Shown: one piece after another, positions 13,716-26,193 of the stretch
Numbering within the stretch: the first letter of the stretch is position 1
Layout: the number at the start of each line of letters is the position of its first letter
Source of the DNA: Anaeramoeba ignava
Taxonomy: Eukaryota; Metamonada; Anaeramoebidae
Assembly (NCBI GenBank): GCA_028826165.1
Contig: JAPDFW010000020.1
Coordinates: 1-64,000, forward strand
Reading direction: 5' to 3'
Length of the DNA: 64,000 bases
Position numbers and translations under genes: made by a program
The notes under the pieces: generated by a model
Databases searched by the model: none
The model's input: the letters and a program-made list of their open reading frames with translations, nothing else
What the model was told of the DNA's origin: nothing

Positions 13716-16700
13716 TTAATCATGAGTTTCATTGTCTTGTTTTTGATTATCTTTTGTTTCATCTTTTGTTTCATCTTTTGTTTCATTATCTTTTGTTTCA
13801 TTATCTTGTTTTTGATTATCTTTTGTTTCATTGTCTTGTTTTTCATTATCTTTTGTTTCATTATCTTTTGTTTCATCTTTTGTTTCTTCTTTTGTTTCAT
13901 TGTTTGTTTCATCTTTTGTTTCATCTTTTGTTTCATTATCTTTTGTTTCTTCTTTTTTTTCATTATCTTTCTTTTCATTGTCTTGTTTTTCTTTCATTCT
14001 TTTCTCATCTTTTTCTTTCTCTTCAGAACTAGTATAAATCTTTAAAGCCTTTTCAGTTCTTCGATAATAATTAGTTCTTACACCAGCACCAGCAATTTGT
14101 TGAGAACGTTGCTGGATTTGGGAATTGAAAGAAGTTGAAACATGAGTTGTTTTTTGAGGTTTTGCTACTTCGATTGTTCGATCTCTTGCGACAACAAAAT
14201 CACCTTCAGAAAAATTCCATAATAAAGTTCCAACAGGATCATTTGCGTTTTTATCATCTTTTGAGCTGATAAACATCCAGCTTAGATTTGAGAAATTATC
14301 TGAATTTTGACTTCCCATTTTCTTTGCAAATTCGATTTTCTCGAAATCAATGGATAATTTTTCTGCGAGAATTTTTTGGAAATCAAAAGCTGAAATACTT
14401 TTTGAAATCAAAATCTCCTGTTTTGTTGAATAATCAAAAGGATCTTTACGATCTGAATAATATCCTTGAATCAAGACTTGAATCTCGTTGATTTGCTTAA
14501 CAAAGGGTTTTTCAAGGACTTGATACACCATTTCTTGGCCTTCTCTGATGAAGTAAGAAGGGATGGAATCTTTCAAGACTTGCTCATCCTGGAAAATTAC
14601 ACCAGCTTTATAGAAATCCTTTTGTCGAATAAGGATTAAAGAAGGATCAACTGAGATTTTTTCACTAATTTTTTCTTTGATTTCTTTGATTGTCCAAGTA
14701 GTATTAATAGAGACGTTTATTTTTTCCCCGAAAATTTCATATCTTGCAGGATCATATGAACAGAACACGAAATTGTATTCGTTTTCTGCTAACGGTTTTC
14801 CCTTTTCAATGAGTAAAATTGTTGTTGAGTAAATTGGTGAAGCATCAACAGTGCGACTTAAATCCTTGAGTTCTTGATTTAAATCCTTCTTTTTGATTCT
14901 AAATTCATCGGGTTCAAGACCCACAAATTCGGAAATTTTCTGTTTTAAATCCCGTAAAGTTTTGCGTTTGTCAAATTTGAATTCTTTCTTTTCGGGCTTG
15001 TCTTCTGAGTTTTGAAACTGGATTGTAATTTCCATGAGCGAATTTTGCTCGTTATAAATCTCGATGGATTTACTTTCTTCATCGGATGTGTTTTTCAATT
15101 CAACATAAATTTTTTCACCTTCGATGATTCTGTAATCCGATCTTAATCTCTTGTCATCATCAGTCAGAATTAATGGTCTTCCATAAATTTCAATCCATCT
15201 TTGGTCTTCTTTCTTCAATCCACAAACTTTTGAGTATTTTTCTTTTGCTTCTCCTACTGTCGCGTTTTTGTTAATAAAGAAATCAAAAGATGGATTGAAT
15301 TCGTTTGTTTCTTGATCCAAAAAGAAGACTCTTAAAACCATTTGATCTGGATCATATTGTTCAAATTCTGCATCTTTTTCACGAACTTCAAGATAGAGTG
15401 TCTTTAGAAAATAATTAAATTAAAAATTAAATTAAAAATTAAATTAAAAATTAAATTAAAAATTATATTAAAAATTAAATTAAAAATTATATTAAAATTA
15501 ATTTTTCATTTCATTTCATTTCATGTTGTTGGTTTTTTTTTTACTCCTGAATATGTAATATTATGTTGCATAAGTGTTTGATCTTCTTTTCCAGTAAATG
15601 GTTCACTTGGAACATCAAAAGAGGATTTAAATTTCCTTAGTCGAATGCAATCCAAATCAATTCCTTTTTCTTCAAGTTTTAATTCTTTATAAACTAATTC
15701 AGTAATTTCTTTGATTGTTTGTGAAGATTTAACTGAAATTGGTGTTTTTTGCTTGTTATACATAATATCAAGACTGACAAGTTCTCTTTTTTTTTCATAT
15801 TCTTCTGCTTTCTTTTCGAATTTTTCATTTTCTTGTTTGAGGATTTCTTTTATTGAATCACTAATTTGTGATTCTTCAATTTTATTGATATTTGTTGGGT
15901 CAACTTTTCTGTACATAAGAAGATAAGCATTTGTTGAAGAAGAATAATAAGAATGTTTTGCTTTTTCTCCGAATGTTTCCAAGACTTCTGAGGGTTGTAA
16001 TTTTGAAATTCGGCTAAATAGTTCCAATAAATAAAAATTTTTTAAAAATTTTAAATCATTTCATGTAAATTGAAATATTTACCTATCATTAAAAGAAAAC
16101 CAGGAACCATCTGAATCAAAAGGACTGATATATGTATAATAATGGCCACCTAAAGCTCCTCCACTATGGATAAGTACTGCATATAACTTATAAAGATTAT
16201 TTGTATTTTCTGGTTTTTTATAAAACATTTCAAGTTCAATTTCCTTTTTACTTTTCTGCTCGTTTTTGTTTTCTGATTGAGTTTCTTTCTCAGTAGAATC
16301 TGATTGAGTTTGTATTTGTCCAATAGTTGGTGATATCGAATCAATTGATTCTCCAGCAACATGTTCTTGTGCTTTCTGTTGTTCGTTATCTTTTTCACCC
16401 ATTGTGTCTTGTTCTTGAGATTTTGATACATTTTCTGGTTCTGCTCCTGCAATTGCTGGAGGTTCTGATATGTTTTCTTTCTCTTTTTCGTTTTCCTTTT
16501 CATTTTCATTTTCATTTTTATTTTTTTCTTTTTCTTTTTCTTCTTTTTTCTTTTTTTCTGCTTCTTTTTCTGAAACTATTTTTTTCTTTTGTTCTTCAGT
16601 AAATCCTCCCTTTTTGCTTAGATATAAATCTCCATCAAGATAATATGGAAACGACACTTTGTTATTCAATTTAATTCTTGTCATCTAAGAATTTATATTT

Positions 16701-18860
16701 ATTAGTATTAGTATTAATATTAATATTATTATTTTGATTTATTGATTTACTGTTGAATAATCAAAATCAAATCTTTTTAATTGAATTGTTAAAATATAAG
16801 GAAGTGTTTCGAATTGTAATCCTTTAAAAAATTGTGTTTTTTCATTACAGTGTTCACAAAAGACTCTATATTTGATTTAAATGAATAAATGAATAAAAGA
16901 ATAAAAGAATGAAAAATAAATAAAATTATTACAAATTATCTTCATCCAATAATTCAATTTGAGTAAAATTCATAATTGCATCATGTAAATTTGATAATCC
17001 TGAAATAACCAATGAAATATCTTGAAAAGATTCCTTTTTCACACGAGCTTTTCCACATTTCTTTGAATATTGAATATTGAATATTTTAAATTGAAATTAA
17101 ATTAAATTGAAATTAAATTTTGAATATTGAATTTTGAATTGAAATATTTTGAATTGAAATTAAATTTTGAATTGAAATATTTTGAATTGAAATTAAATTT
17201 TAAATTGAAATTGATTACTTTGCATTCAAGAATATCAAGAAGTTGACCTTGAAAAAGATTATTAATAATTGATGCTTGTGGTGTATTTTTGAAAGATCTT
17301 TCAAGAGCATCCATTAACACTCGACTAAGTTCTTGAATGTCATGTTGTTGGAAAGAATCAGAACGATCCCATCGAAAACTTTTTGTTAATTTTTTGGTTT
17401 TGACTGCATTTTGATTTGATAATTGTAATCGAGCAAATAATAATTGTAATTGATAAGGAATACAAAATTGAGGATCTCCATCTTTTTTTTCATCATAACT
17501 ATTGTTATTTAAAGAATAAATATTAAATAATAAATATTAAATATTAAATATTAAATATTAAATATTAAATTAAATAATAAATAATAAATAAATAATAAAT
17601 ATTAAATAATAAATAAATAATAAATATTAAATATTAAATAATAAATATTAAATATTAAATATTAAATATTAAATAATAAATAATAAATATTAAATTAAAT
17701 AATAAATAAATATTAAATATTATATATTAAATATTAAATAATATATATTAAATAATAAATAAAATAATAAATAATATAATAAAATAATAAATATAAAATA
17801 TTAAATAAATATTAAATATTAAATATTAAATATTAAATATTAAATTTAGAAATGAAAAATAAAGAAAAAAAAGGAAAAAAAAGAAATACTTGAATTTATA
17901 AAGAGCAGAACGAAACTCTGTGGTATGAAATAGTGATTGGATCAAAGAATTCAGATAGCATGTTGCACCTTGATTACTTAATCCGGCATAACCAAATTCA
18001 CTTCTCTTCGAATATCTCCCATAAGAATACGGGCTGCAATATGCAGAACTGCCAATAGCAGCAACAGCAGTTGTCTGTGAGTCAGGTTGATGCGATCTTT
18101 TTGGTGGACGAGGTGGATTTACTGAGTTTTCATTGTTGTCATCTCGGTTCATTTCGTCAAGTTCAATTTCTTCATTATTTGTTGGTTCGGTTTGATTACC
18201 AATATATCCCCCTTTGATATGATTTTCAGGGTCACTTTTGTTCCTTACATGTTGTCGAGGTTGATTTTTTTTGTTTTTTTCGAATTTCTTTTGGTGCATT
18301 CGTAAATATTCATCAAGTTTTTTTTGTCTCGATTGATTTTCATTTTGATTTTCATTTTGATTTTCATTTTGATTTTGATTTTCATTTTGATTTTGATTTT
18401 GATTTTGATTTTGATTTTGATTTTCATTTTGATTTTCATTTTCATTTTCATTTTCATTTTCATTTTGATTTTCATTTTGATTTTCATTTTGATTTTCATT
18501 TTCATTTTCAAATTTATTTTCATTTTCAAATTTATTTTTAAATTCATTTTCATTTTCAAATTCATTTTCATTTTCAAATTCATTTTCATTTTCAAATTTA
18601 TTTTCAAATTCATTTTCACTTTCATTTTCACTTTCATTTTCAAATTCATCTAAATCAAAATCTCCTCTTTCTCTTGCTTTTTTTTTTTCTCTTTTTTTCT
18701 TTTTTCTTTCTTTTTCTTTTTCTATTTCCTTTTGTCTTTCTTTTTCTCTTTCAATTTTTCTTTGTCTTTCTTTTTCTATTTCTTTTTGAAATGCTAATCT
18801 TGATTCTTCTTGTTTTTCTCTTTGAAAATAATCTCGACGTTGTTTCATAAATTCTTCCAT
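13716..18860 (-). CDS. USP47: Ubiquitin carboxyl-terminal hydrolase 47 orthologue, 7 exons
   Basis: A deubiquitinase of the USP (C19) family. Exons 17890-18860, 17219-17498, 16933-17060, 16751-16865, 16083-16684, 15545-16013 and 13716-15401 join in phase to 1416 residues (human USP47 is about 1375). The Cys box [19 protein letters not shown] places the nucleophile at residue 301, and the His box [12 protein letters not shown] places the catalytic His at 679, followed by WFSFND. The QHDIQEL motif and a zinc-binding Cys pair ([15 protein letters not shown]) are present. After the catalytic domain, [12 protein letters not shown] and several ubiquitin-like folds follow, ending with [10 protein letters not shown], which matches the USP47 C-terminal pattern. 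The N-terminus adds about 290 residues of charged coiled coil and Asn-Glu repeats. A KETKDNE-type acidic repeat ends the protein. USP7 is the nearest alternative, but the C-terminus favours USP47. Confidence 0.93.
17499..17889 (-). repeat. AT minisatellite filling USP47 intron 1
   Basis: The first USP47 intron is almost entirely made of AATATTAAAT and AAATAAT units with no G or C over most of its length. It starts GTATTTC and ends AATAG on the minus strand. It splits the catalytic domain just after the Cys box. Confidence 0.85.
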
Positions 18861-19040
18861 TTTTATTATATTTTTAATTCCAAAAAAATTTTTGTTTAAT
18901 TTTATTTAATTTTATTTAATTTTAAAAAAGGAAAAAAATGAAAAAAAAAAATCTCATTTTTTTTAAAAAAAAAACTTTTTATTACGAATTATTTTTCAAA
19001 AAAGAGTAATAATTATTTTTATTTAAAAATTTTTTAATTA

Positions 19041-19052
19041 AAAAAGTGGAAC
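19041..19052. other. AAAAAGTGGAAC motif upstream of USP47
   Basis: AAAAAGTGGAAC (TTCCACTTTTT on the gene strand) stands out in an otherwise A/T-only spacer. The same core AAGTGGAA occurs at 13626-13635 upstream of the BEACH gene, at 55143-55152 upstream of the PH-like gene and repeatedly in the 46 kb minisatellite, and in reverse at 43441-43452. A factor-binding site is possible; nothing more can be said from sequence. Confidence 0.3.
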
Positions 19053-19103
19053 AAATTTAAAATAAATAAAATAAAATAAAATAAATAAATTTCTTCTTTT
19101 TTT

Positions 19104-21719
19104 TCATTTCTTCTTTTTCTTATTTTCATTCAAAAACATCATAAATTGATTTCTCTTTTCAAAATTAGAAATAATTGATACAAAATTTTCATCAATTTGA
19201 TTTTCTTCAATTCTAATAATACAAAATTTAGTGAGAAAAAAACAAATTTGAATTGGAAAACTTTTTAATAAATTATGACTTAGATCGAATTCAACAAGAT
19301 TAAGTTTTTTTTCTTGATGACAAACAAAATCAATGTTTTCAATACAATTTTTTGATAATTTCAAGAATTGAAGATCATGTAATTTACAAAGAATTGAAAA
19401 ATCAAATTGTTGAATGAAATTATTTGAAAGATCCAATAATTTCAAATTGAAATGATCTTTTGAACAAAAAGGAAAATAACTGATATAATTATTTGATAAG
19501 TAAAGCAAACTCAACAAATGAAATGATGAAATATCAATATCAAATTTGAATAATTGGTTTCCTGATAAGTCCAAAGTTGTGATATTGATAAAGTTTTTAA
19601 ATGATTTTGGGATTTTGGAAATGAAGTTATTTTTAAGTATCAAAGTTTTAAGATTTGTCAATTCATTAATATTTGATCCAATTTTCGAAATTTTGCAATT
19701 AGAAAGTTCAATTTCTTCCAAATAAATATTTTTGGATATAGAAGATGGTAATAATACAATGGGATTATATGACAGATTGAGATGCTTTAGTTTCCTTATC
19801 AAAAATAAATTATTCGGGATTTCTGTTAATCCACTATGAGTGAGTCTTAAAATTTCAAGACGAGAAAATTTTTGCGAAAAAGATGTCAATTCTTTAATTT
19901 GAGGAAAATACGTCAATTCAATAATTTTCATTTGATCAGTTAATTCATCAAATAAATTCAGCACTTCCTTGTTTAATTGTGAGAATTCGTTTCCATTTAT
20001 TGAAATTCTGTTTTCTTCATTTGGATTATTTTTACAATCAGATATAATTGATTTGATTTTTTGTGTTTGTGTTTGTGTTTCTTGCCAATCAATATCTTTT
20101 TTATTCTCGTATTTGGATAAGCATTTGTCAAGCAAAGAAAATATTTTTTTATGAACGAAATGATAAATTTGATTTGAATTATTTGAATTTGAAATATTGA
20201 AATTTAAATTTAAACTTAAATTTGAATCATTTTCATCAATTAGAAATTTTTCAATTTTGGAGAATGATTTAATTGATATTTCATCAAGATTTTGGATCCA
20301 ATTATATCGAAGATCCAAATTTTCTAAATTTGTTAATTGAGTGAGAGATATTGGAATTTGTAATATTAAATTGCCGTGGAAATCAAGATATTGCAAAAAA
20401 GGAAAATTTGCTCCATTAAAACAATCCAAATCAATCAAAATATTTTCAGAAAAATTCAAATATTCAAGTGATCGAAGATCAAGAATTGCATTTGGAAAGG
20501 TGGAAAATAAGTTCATTGATAAAGAAAGAAAATGCAAAGATTTTGACAATCCTTTGAAAGAAGTGGGCAAATCATTCAATAAATTGAGAGACAAGTCGAG
20601 TTTGCTGAGTCTGAGTAAATTGTTGATATGGAAAGAAACGAAGCTAATATTGTTGTTGATGAGAAACAGATTCTCCAAATTTGGAAATGAGGAAATGCTA
20701 CTTCCAATTCTCTCGATATTGCAATTGTTTAGAATGAGAGTTTTGAGGATGATATTTGGAGAGGAAGATCTGATGGGAATCGAAGTAATTGGATTTTGGG
20801 AAATATTGAGATATTCGAGATTGGGAAGCGAGATGAATTCATGTGGGATTTGATGAAGTTGACAGGAAATTATTGTCAAGGTTTTGAGTTCTTTAAACGC
20901 GAGGAAGGATGATACATTTTGAACCCAAGTTGAGGAATGAAAAAATAAATGGTTGAACGAAGATAAATTCTTGATTACTAATGATATATCTTGCATTTTG
21001 TTGAATTTCTTGTCTATTTTGAGTTGGGATGATTTGGATTTAATGCTTTCATTGATTTTTTGCCTTAGCAATTTTAACAGCTTGTTTTGCTTGCTGAGCT
21101 CAAATTTCTTTGTTGAAAGTAATAAACTTTTGTCGATGTTTTTCTTTTTGATTTCCATTTCCAAATTTTTTGTCATTTCGACTTGGTTTGAAATAAAAAT
21201 ATTTTCGTATTCCTTGATAAAAGACTTGATTTCCAAATCAACGAAACTAAAGGCAAATAATTGGGTATCAATTTTGAAGAAAAAATCCTTTTTTTGATTC
21301 AATAGCTCAGATTTTGAAGGGGGAAAATAAGTTGATTTGTTTGAATTATTATTTTGTGGAGATTCTAAAACTGGTAAAGATGATCTAAGTGAATTTTTTT
21401 GTGGGGAATTTGAAGATGTTTGGTATGATATTGCCAACAAAATTTTAGTAATCCAATCCTCACAATCCAAATTGTCTTTGGTTTTCATTGATATTTTATT
21501 GCCATCTGATGATATTTCAAATGAACAATTATCAAGTTGTTTTATATAACTAACTGAATTGAGATTTAATGAAATTTTTGGTTTTTTAGAATTTTTTCGG
21601 TTGTAATATTTTAAATGGTTTTGTGTTAAAATTAGGAATTGATTCTTTTGTTTATGTTTAAAAAATCCTCCAATTTTATTAATTGAACCTTGTTTTATTA
21701 TATTATTTAAATTTGACAT
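19104..21719 (-). CDS. PH domain plus leucine-rich-repeat protein
   Basis: A single-exon gene of 871 residues. Residues about 5-95 form a PH domain: it opens with KQGSINKIGGFFKHKQKNQF and closes with the helix DNLDCEDWITKILLAI, which holds the usual Trp. A helical linker (about 100-260) follows, then a long run of leucine-rich repeats in two blocks (for example LEYLNISQNPITSIP, LKTLILNNNFISKIPKSF and LKLLDLSNNFIQQF), separated by a less regular stretch near residues 520-610. Such proteins usually act as membrane-docked protein-interaction scaffolds. No phosphatase, kinase or GTPase domain is seen, so it is not a complete PHLPP. The start is the first ATG, directly before the PH domain. It is divergent from TADA1 with a 363-base spacer. 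Confidence 0.85.
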   Translation of the reverse strand: MSNLNNIIKQGSINKIGGFFKHKQKNQFLILTQNHLKYYNRKNSKKPKISLNLNSVSYIKQLDNCSFEISSDGNKISMKTKDNLDCEDWITKILLAISYQTSSNSPQKNSLRSSLPVLESPQNNNSNKSTYFPPSKSELLNQKKDFFFKIDTQLFAFSFVDLEIKSFIKEYENIFISNQVEMTKNLEMEIKKKNIDKSLLLSTKKFELSKQNKLLKLLRQKINESIKSKSSQLKIDKKFNKMQDISLVIKNLSSFNHLFFHSSTWVQNVSSFLAFKELKTLTIISCQLHQIPHEFISLPNLEYLNISQNPITSIPIRSSSPNIILKTLILNNCNIERIGSSISSFPNLENLFLINNNISFVSFHINNLLRLSKLDLSLNLLNDLPTSFKGLSKSLHFLSLSMNLFSTFPNAILDLRSLEYLNFSENILIDLDCFNGANFPFLQYLDFHGNLILQIPISLTQLTNLENLDLRYNWIQNLDEISIKSFSKIEKFLIDENDSNLSLNLNFNISNSNNSNQIYHFVHKKIFSLLDKCLSKYENKKDIDWQETQTQTQKIKSIISDCKNNPNEENRISINGNEFSQLNKEVLNLFDELTDQMKIIELTYFPQIKELTSFSQKFSRLEILRLTHSGLTEIPNNLFLIRKLKHLNLSYNPIVLLPSSISKNIYLEEIELSNCKISKIGSNINELTNLKTLILKNNFISKIPKSFKNFINITTLDLSGNQLFKFDIDISSFHLLSLLYLSNNYISYFPFCSKDHFNLKLLDLSNNFIQQFDFSILCKLHDLQFLKLSKNCIENIDFVCHQEKKLNLVEFDLSHNLLKSFPIQICFFLTKFCIIRIEENQIDENFVSIISNFEKRNQFMMFLNENKKKKK

Positions 21720-22082
21720 TTTTTGAATTGGTAAATAATAAATTAAAAAAAAAATGAAAAAAAATAAAAAAGGAAATTTTTATTAATTTTCTTATTAAAA
21801 TTATTCATTTTTTCTCATTTATTTTTTTTTTATTTTTTTTCTCCTTTTTATTTTTTTTTTCGCCTTTTTATTTTTCTATTTTTTTATTATTATTAATTAT
21901 ATATATAAAAAAAAATACAAATAAAAAACACACAAAATAATAAGAAAAAGCACAAAAAAACAATTTAAAACAAATTAAAACAAATTAAAACTAATTAAAA
22001 AAAAAAAAGGAAAAAAAATTTTTTTCTTATTAAAAATTAATTAAAAAAATAATAATAAAAAAATAAAATAATTTTTTTAATA
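21720..22082. promoter_or_regulatory. Divergent intergenic region between PH-LRR gene and TADA1
   Basis: 363 bases between two start codons on opposite strands. It holds long T and A runs, CATTTT and CCTTTT elements and GGAAA blocks next to both starts, and no coding frame. A shared bidirectional promoter is an inference from the arrangement. Confidence 0.45.
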
Positions 22083-23120
22083 ATGAAAACACAAAGAATT
22101 CAAATAACAAAAGTTAGAGAACAAATTGAAAAATCATTAGGAAGTAATTTTAAAGATTATTGGATTCATTTCCAACATTTTTTAAAAGGAGATATTTCAA
22201 TGATAGAATTTCTAGCCAAATTAAGAAGTTTTTCAACCGACAAAGAAGAACAAAAACAAATTATACATTTACATAATAAATTAGGTTTAGCAATTTGTTC
22301 AAATATAAATAACTCAATACTCCCCCCTCCCGGCATAGAAATTTCTGGCATTCCTTCCAAAAGAAAAAAACATGATCTGCCGGATAATCACAATCCATTT
22401 TCTCCTTCAAATTTTTTACCAAAACCTCGAGAAATTGCAAAACAGCTCATCTCAACATCAGATCACTTAGAAGATCAACATGAAGTTGAGAAATATCGGA
22501 TGTTCCACACTCGCGTGATTGATACAGGAAGGATATGCAAGCGCATGATATTCTTTGCTCATCAGAAAGGGATACAAAACTTAAGCGAGAATTCAGTGAT
22601 AATTGTTGTTCGTTATTTACATAATTTTCTGGCAAAAATCATTAATTTGGCCAGTCTTTCTTCTAAGGCTCCAGTTGATACTGATCTATTACACTATGCC
22701 GTTGAGTCGCAATCAAGAAATAATTCTCATAATCATTTATGTCTTGATTCGGTTTCAAATCCATCTGAAGACTCAAGAACAAATGATCCTAATAATCCCG
22801 AAAACACTCACTTTGCAAACCCTCAATTGACTTACATTACATTTTCAAAAACTCACAGAGACAATCCAAGTTATTCAACTAATGATTCAAAATTCTCCAA
22901 TTATTATTCTGATTCCCCCAATTCTAAAAATAACTTCCTCAGAAACTCTGATGAACGCGCTCATGGTCTCTCTTCTAATTTTTGGCTTTTTAAACAGCAA
23001 CACCAACATAATCTTACTCTTGATGATCTTGTCCTTGCTATTGATACTCTTTCTCCTTTTTTTAGAGTTCCTGTTAAGATTAAGGAAAAATATTTTAATT
23101 CCATTTCAGGAAATTTATAA
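22083..23120 (+). CDS. TADA1: SAGA complex subunit, TADA1/HFI1-like
   Basis: A single-exon gene of 345 residues, close to human TADA1 (335). TADA1/Hfi1/Ada1 is a structural subunit of the SAGA histone acetyltransferase coactivator in the nucleus. The N-terminus has the family signature KSLGSNFKDYWIHFQHFLKG, then ISMIEFLAKLR and IIHLHNKLGLAIC. A second conserved block around residues 130-195 (EVEKYRMFHTRVIDTGRICK and SENSVIIVVRYLHNFLAKII) corresponds to the histone-fold-like Tad1 region. The segment TLDDLVLAIDTLSPFF near the C-terminus matches the family's final helix. Between them is a Ser/Asn-rich linker (about 205-300). Start: first ATG, preceded by an A/T-only leader. Assignment rests on pattern recognition, but several separate motifs agree. 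Confidence 0.78.
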   Translation: MKTQRIQITKVREQIEKSLGSNFKDYWIHFQHFLKGDISMIEFLAKLRSFSTDKEEQKQIIHLHNKLGLAICSNINNSILPPPGIEISGIPSKRKKHDLPDNHNPFSPSNFLPKPREIAKQLISTSDHLEDQHEVEKYRMFHTRVIDTGRICKRMIFFAHQKGIQNLSENSVIIVVRYLHNFLAKIINLASLSSKAPVDTDLLHYAVESQSRNNSHNHLCLDSVSNPSEDSRTNDPNNPENTHFANPQLTYITFSKTHRDNPSYSTNDSKFSNYYSDSPNSKNNFLRNSDERAHGLSSNFWLFKQQHQHNLTLDDLVLAIDTLSPFFRVPVKIKEKYFNSISGNL

Positions 23121-23184
23121 ACAATATTTTTACTTTTTCTTTTTCTTTGTTCTTTTCTTTTTCTTTTTCTTTTTCTTTTTGATA

Positions 23185-26105
23185 TGTTGGTGTGAAATAA
23201 AAATTTGAAATTTAAATATTTTGATAAATAAATAATTAAAATAATTAAATATTTAAATAATTAAATATTTAAATAATTAAATATTTAAATAATTAAATAT
23301 TTAGATAATTAAATATTTAGATAATTAAATATTTAGGAATAATTAAATATTTTGAATAATTAAATATTTTAGAATAATTAAATATTTTAGATAATTAAAT
23401 ATTTTGGAATAATTAAATATTTTGGGTAATTAAATATTTAAATAATTAAATATTTTGGAATAATTAAATATTTGGAATAATTAAATATTTTTGAATAATT
23501 AAATATTTTGAAATAATTAAATATTTTGAATAATTAAATATTTTGGATAATTAAATATTTTAAATAATTAAATATTTTGGAATATTTAAATATTTGGGAT
23601 AATTAAATATTTTGGAATAATTAAAATATTTGGAATAATTAAATATTTGGAATAATTAAATATTTTGAATAATTAAATATTTTGGAATAATTAAATATTT
23701 TGAATAATTAAATATTTTGGATAATTAAATATTTTAGGATAATTAAATATTTTGGAATAATTAAATATTTTTGAATAATTAAATATTTTAGAATAATTAA
23801 ATATTTTTGAATAATTAAATATTTTGGAATAATTAAATATTTTGAAATAATTAAATATTTTGGAATAATTAAATATTTAGGATAATTAAATATTTTGGAA
23901 TAATTAAATATTTTGGAATAATTAAATATTTTAAATAATTAAATATTTAGATAATTAAATAATTAAATATTTAGATAATTAAATATTTTGGAATAATTAA
24001 ATATTTTAGATAATTAAATATTTAAATATTTGGGATAATTAAATATTTTGGAATAATTAAATATTTTGGAATAATTAAATATTTTGGAATAATTAAATAT
24101 TTTAAATAATTAAATATTTGGAATAATTAAATATTTTAGAATAATTAAATATTTTTAAATAATTAAATATTTTGGAATAATTAAATATTTAGAATAATTA
24201 AATATTTTAGATAATTAAATATTTAGATAATTAAATAATTTGGAATAATTAAATATTTTTAGAATAATTAAATATTTTAGATAATTAAATATTTTAGATA
24301 ATTAAATATTTTTAGATAATTAAATATTTTAGATAATTAAATATTTTAGATAATTAAATATTTGGGATAATTAAATATTTGAATAATTAAATATTTGGAA
24401 TAATTAAATATTTAGATAATTAAATATTTTAGATAATTAAATATTTTGAATAATTAAATATTTGGAATAATTAAATATTTAGATAATTAAATATTTAGAT
24501 AATTAAATATTTTGAATAATTAAATATTTTAGAATAATTAAATATTTAGATAATTAAATATTTTAAATAATTAAATATTTAAGAATAATTAAATATTTTT
24601 GGATAATTAAATATTTTGGATAATTAAATAATTAAATATTTGAATAATTAAATATTTTAAATAATTAAATATTTGAATAATTAAATATTTTAAATAATTA
24701 AATATTTTGAATAATTAAATATTTTGGAATAATTAAATATTTTGGATAATTAAATATTTTAGATAATTAAATATTTTTTTAATTAAATATTAATTTGGAA
24801 TAATTAAATATTTTGAATAATTAAATATTTTGAATAATTAAATATTTTGAATAATTAAATATTTTGAATAATTAAATATTTTGAATAATTAAATATTTTG
24901 AATAATTAAATATTTTGATAATTAAATATTTTGGATAATTAAATATTTTAGAATAATTAAATAATTAAATAATTAAATAATTAAATATTTAGGATAATTA
25001 AATATTTTGATAATTAAATATTTAGAATAATTAAATATTTTGGAATAATTAAATATTTAGATAATTAAATATTTGGAATAATTAAATATTTTGGAATAAT
25101 TAAATATTTAGGAATAATTAAATATTTAGGAATAATTAAATATTTTTAGAATAATTAAATATTTTAGAATAATTAAATATTTTAGATAATTAAATATTTT
25201 AGATAATTAAATATTTGGAATAATTAAATATTTTGAATAATTAAATAATTAAATAATTAAATATTTTGGAATAATTAAATATTTTGGAATAATTAAATAT
25301 TTTAAATAATTAAATATTTAAATAATTAAATATTTTAGATAATTAAATATTTTTAAATAATTAAATATTTAAATAATTAAATATTTTGGAATATTAAATA
25401 TTTTGGAATAATTAAATATTTTGGAAATAATTAAATATTTAGAATAATTAAATATTTTTGGAATAATTAAATATTTTGGAATAATTAAATATTTTGGAAT
25501 AATTAAATATTTTTAAATAATTAAATATTTTGGAATAATTAAATATTTGGATAATTAAATATTTTTAGATAATTAAATATTTTAGAATAATTAAATATTT
25601 TGATAATTAATTATTTTTAGATAATTAAATAATTAAATAATTAAATATTTGGAATAATTAAATATTTAGAAATAATTAAATATTTTTGGAATATTAAATA
25701 TTTTGATAATTAAATATTTAGATAATTAAATATTTTTGGAATAATTAAATATTTTGGAATAATTAAATATTTTGGAATATTTTGGAATAATTAAATATTT
25801 TAGATAATTAAATATTTTAGATAATTAAATATTTTAGATAATTAAATATTTTAGATAATTAAATATTTTAGATAATTAAATATTTTGGATAATTAAATAT
25901 TTTGGAATAATTAAATATTTTGGAATAATTAAATATTTTGGAATAATTAAATATTTTGGATAATTAAATATTTTAGAATAATTAAATAATTAAATAATTA
26001 AATAATTAAATATTTTGGATAATTAAATATTTGGAATAATTAAATATTTTGGATAATTAAATAATTAAATATTTTGGATAATTAAATAATTAAATATTTT
26101 GTTGT
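23185..26105. repeat. 2.9 kb AT minisatellite between TADA1 and the actin-related gene
   Basis: More than 150 imperfect copies of a 14-20 base unit of the form AATAATTAAATATTTTGG, varying only in the few bases between ATATTT and AATTAAAT. C is essentially absent on this strand. It fills the whole interval and contains no open frame. The core AATTAAATATTT is near-palindromic, so hairpins are possible. Confidence 0.95.
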
Positions 26106-26193
26106 GATTATGTTAAATCTAATTAAATCTAAAAAATAAAAAATAATTTTTTTTTTTTTGCTTTTTCATTTTTTTCATTTTTTTCAAAACAAA

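Noticed and set aside
15711-15926. Antisense Ser-rich frames opposite USP47, the PH-LRR and TPR genes
   Set aside because: They are shadows of well-supported coding exons on the other strand.
13716-18860. USP7 as the identity of the deubiquitinase
   Set aside because: No TRAF/MATH domain is seen at the N-terminus, and the C-terminal end ([10 protein letters not shown]) and the [10 protein letters not shown] junction fit USP47 better.
23185-26105. CRISPR-like array
   Set aside because: Units are 14-20 bases with no unique spacers of constant length, and the genome is eukaryotic.
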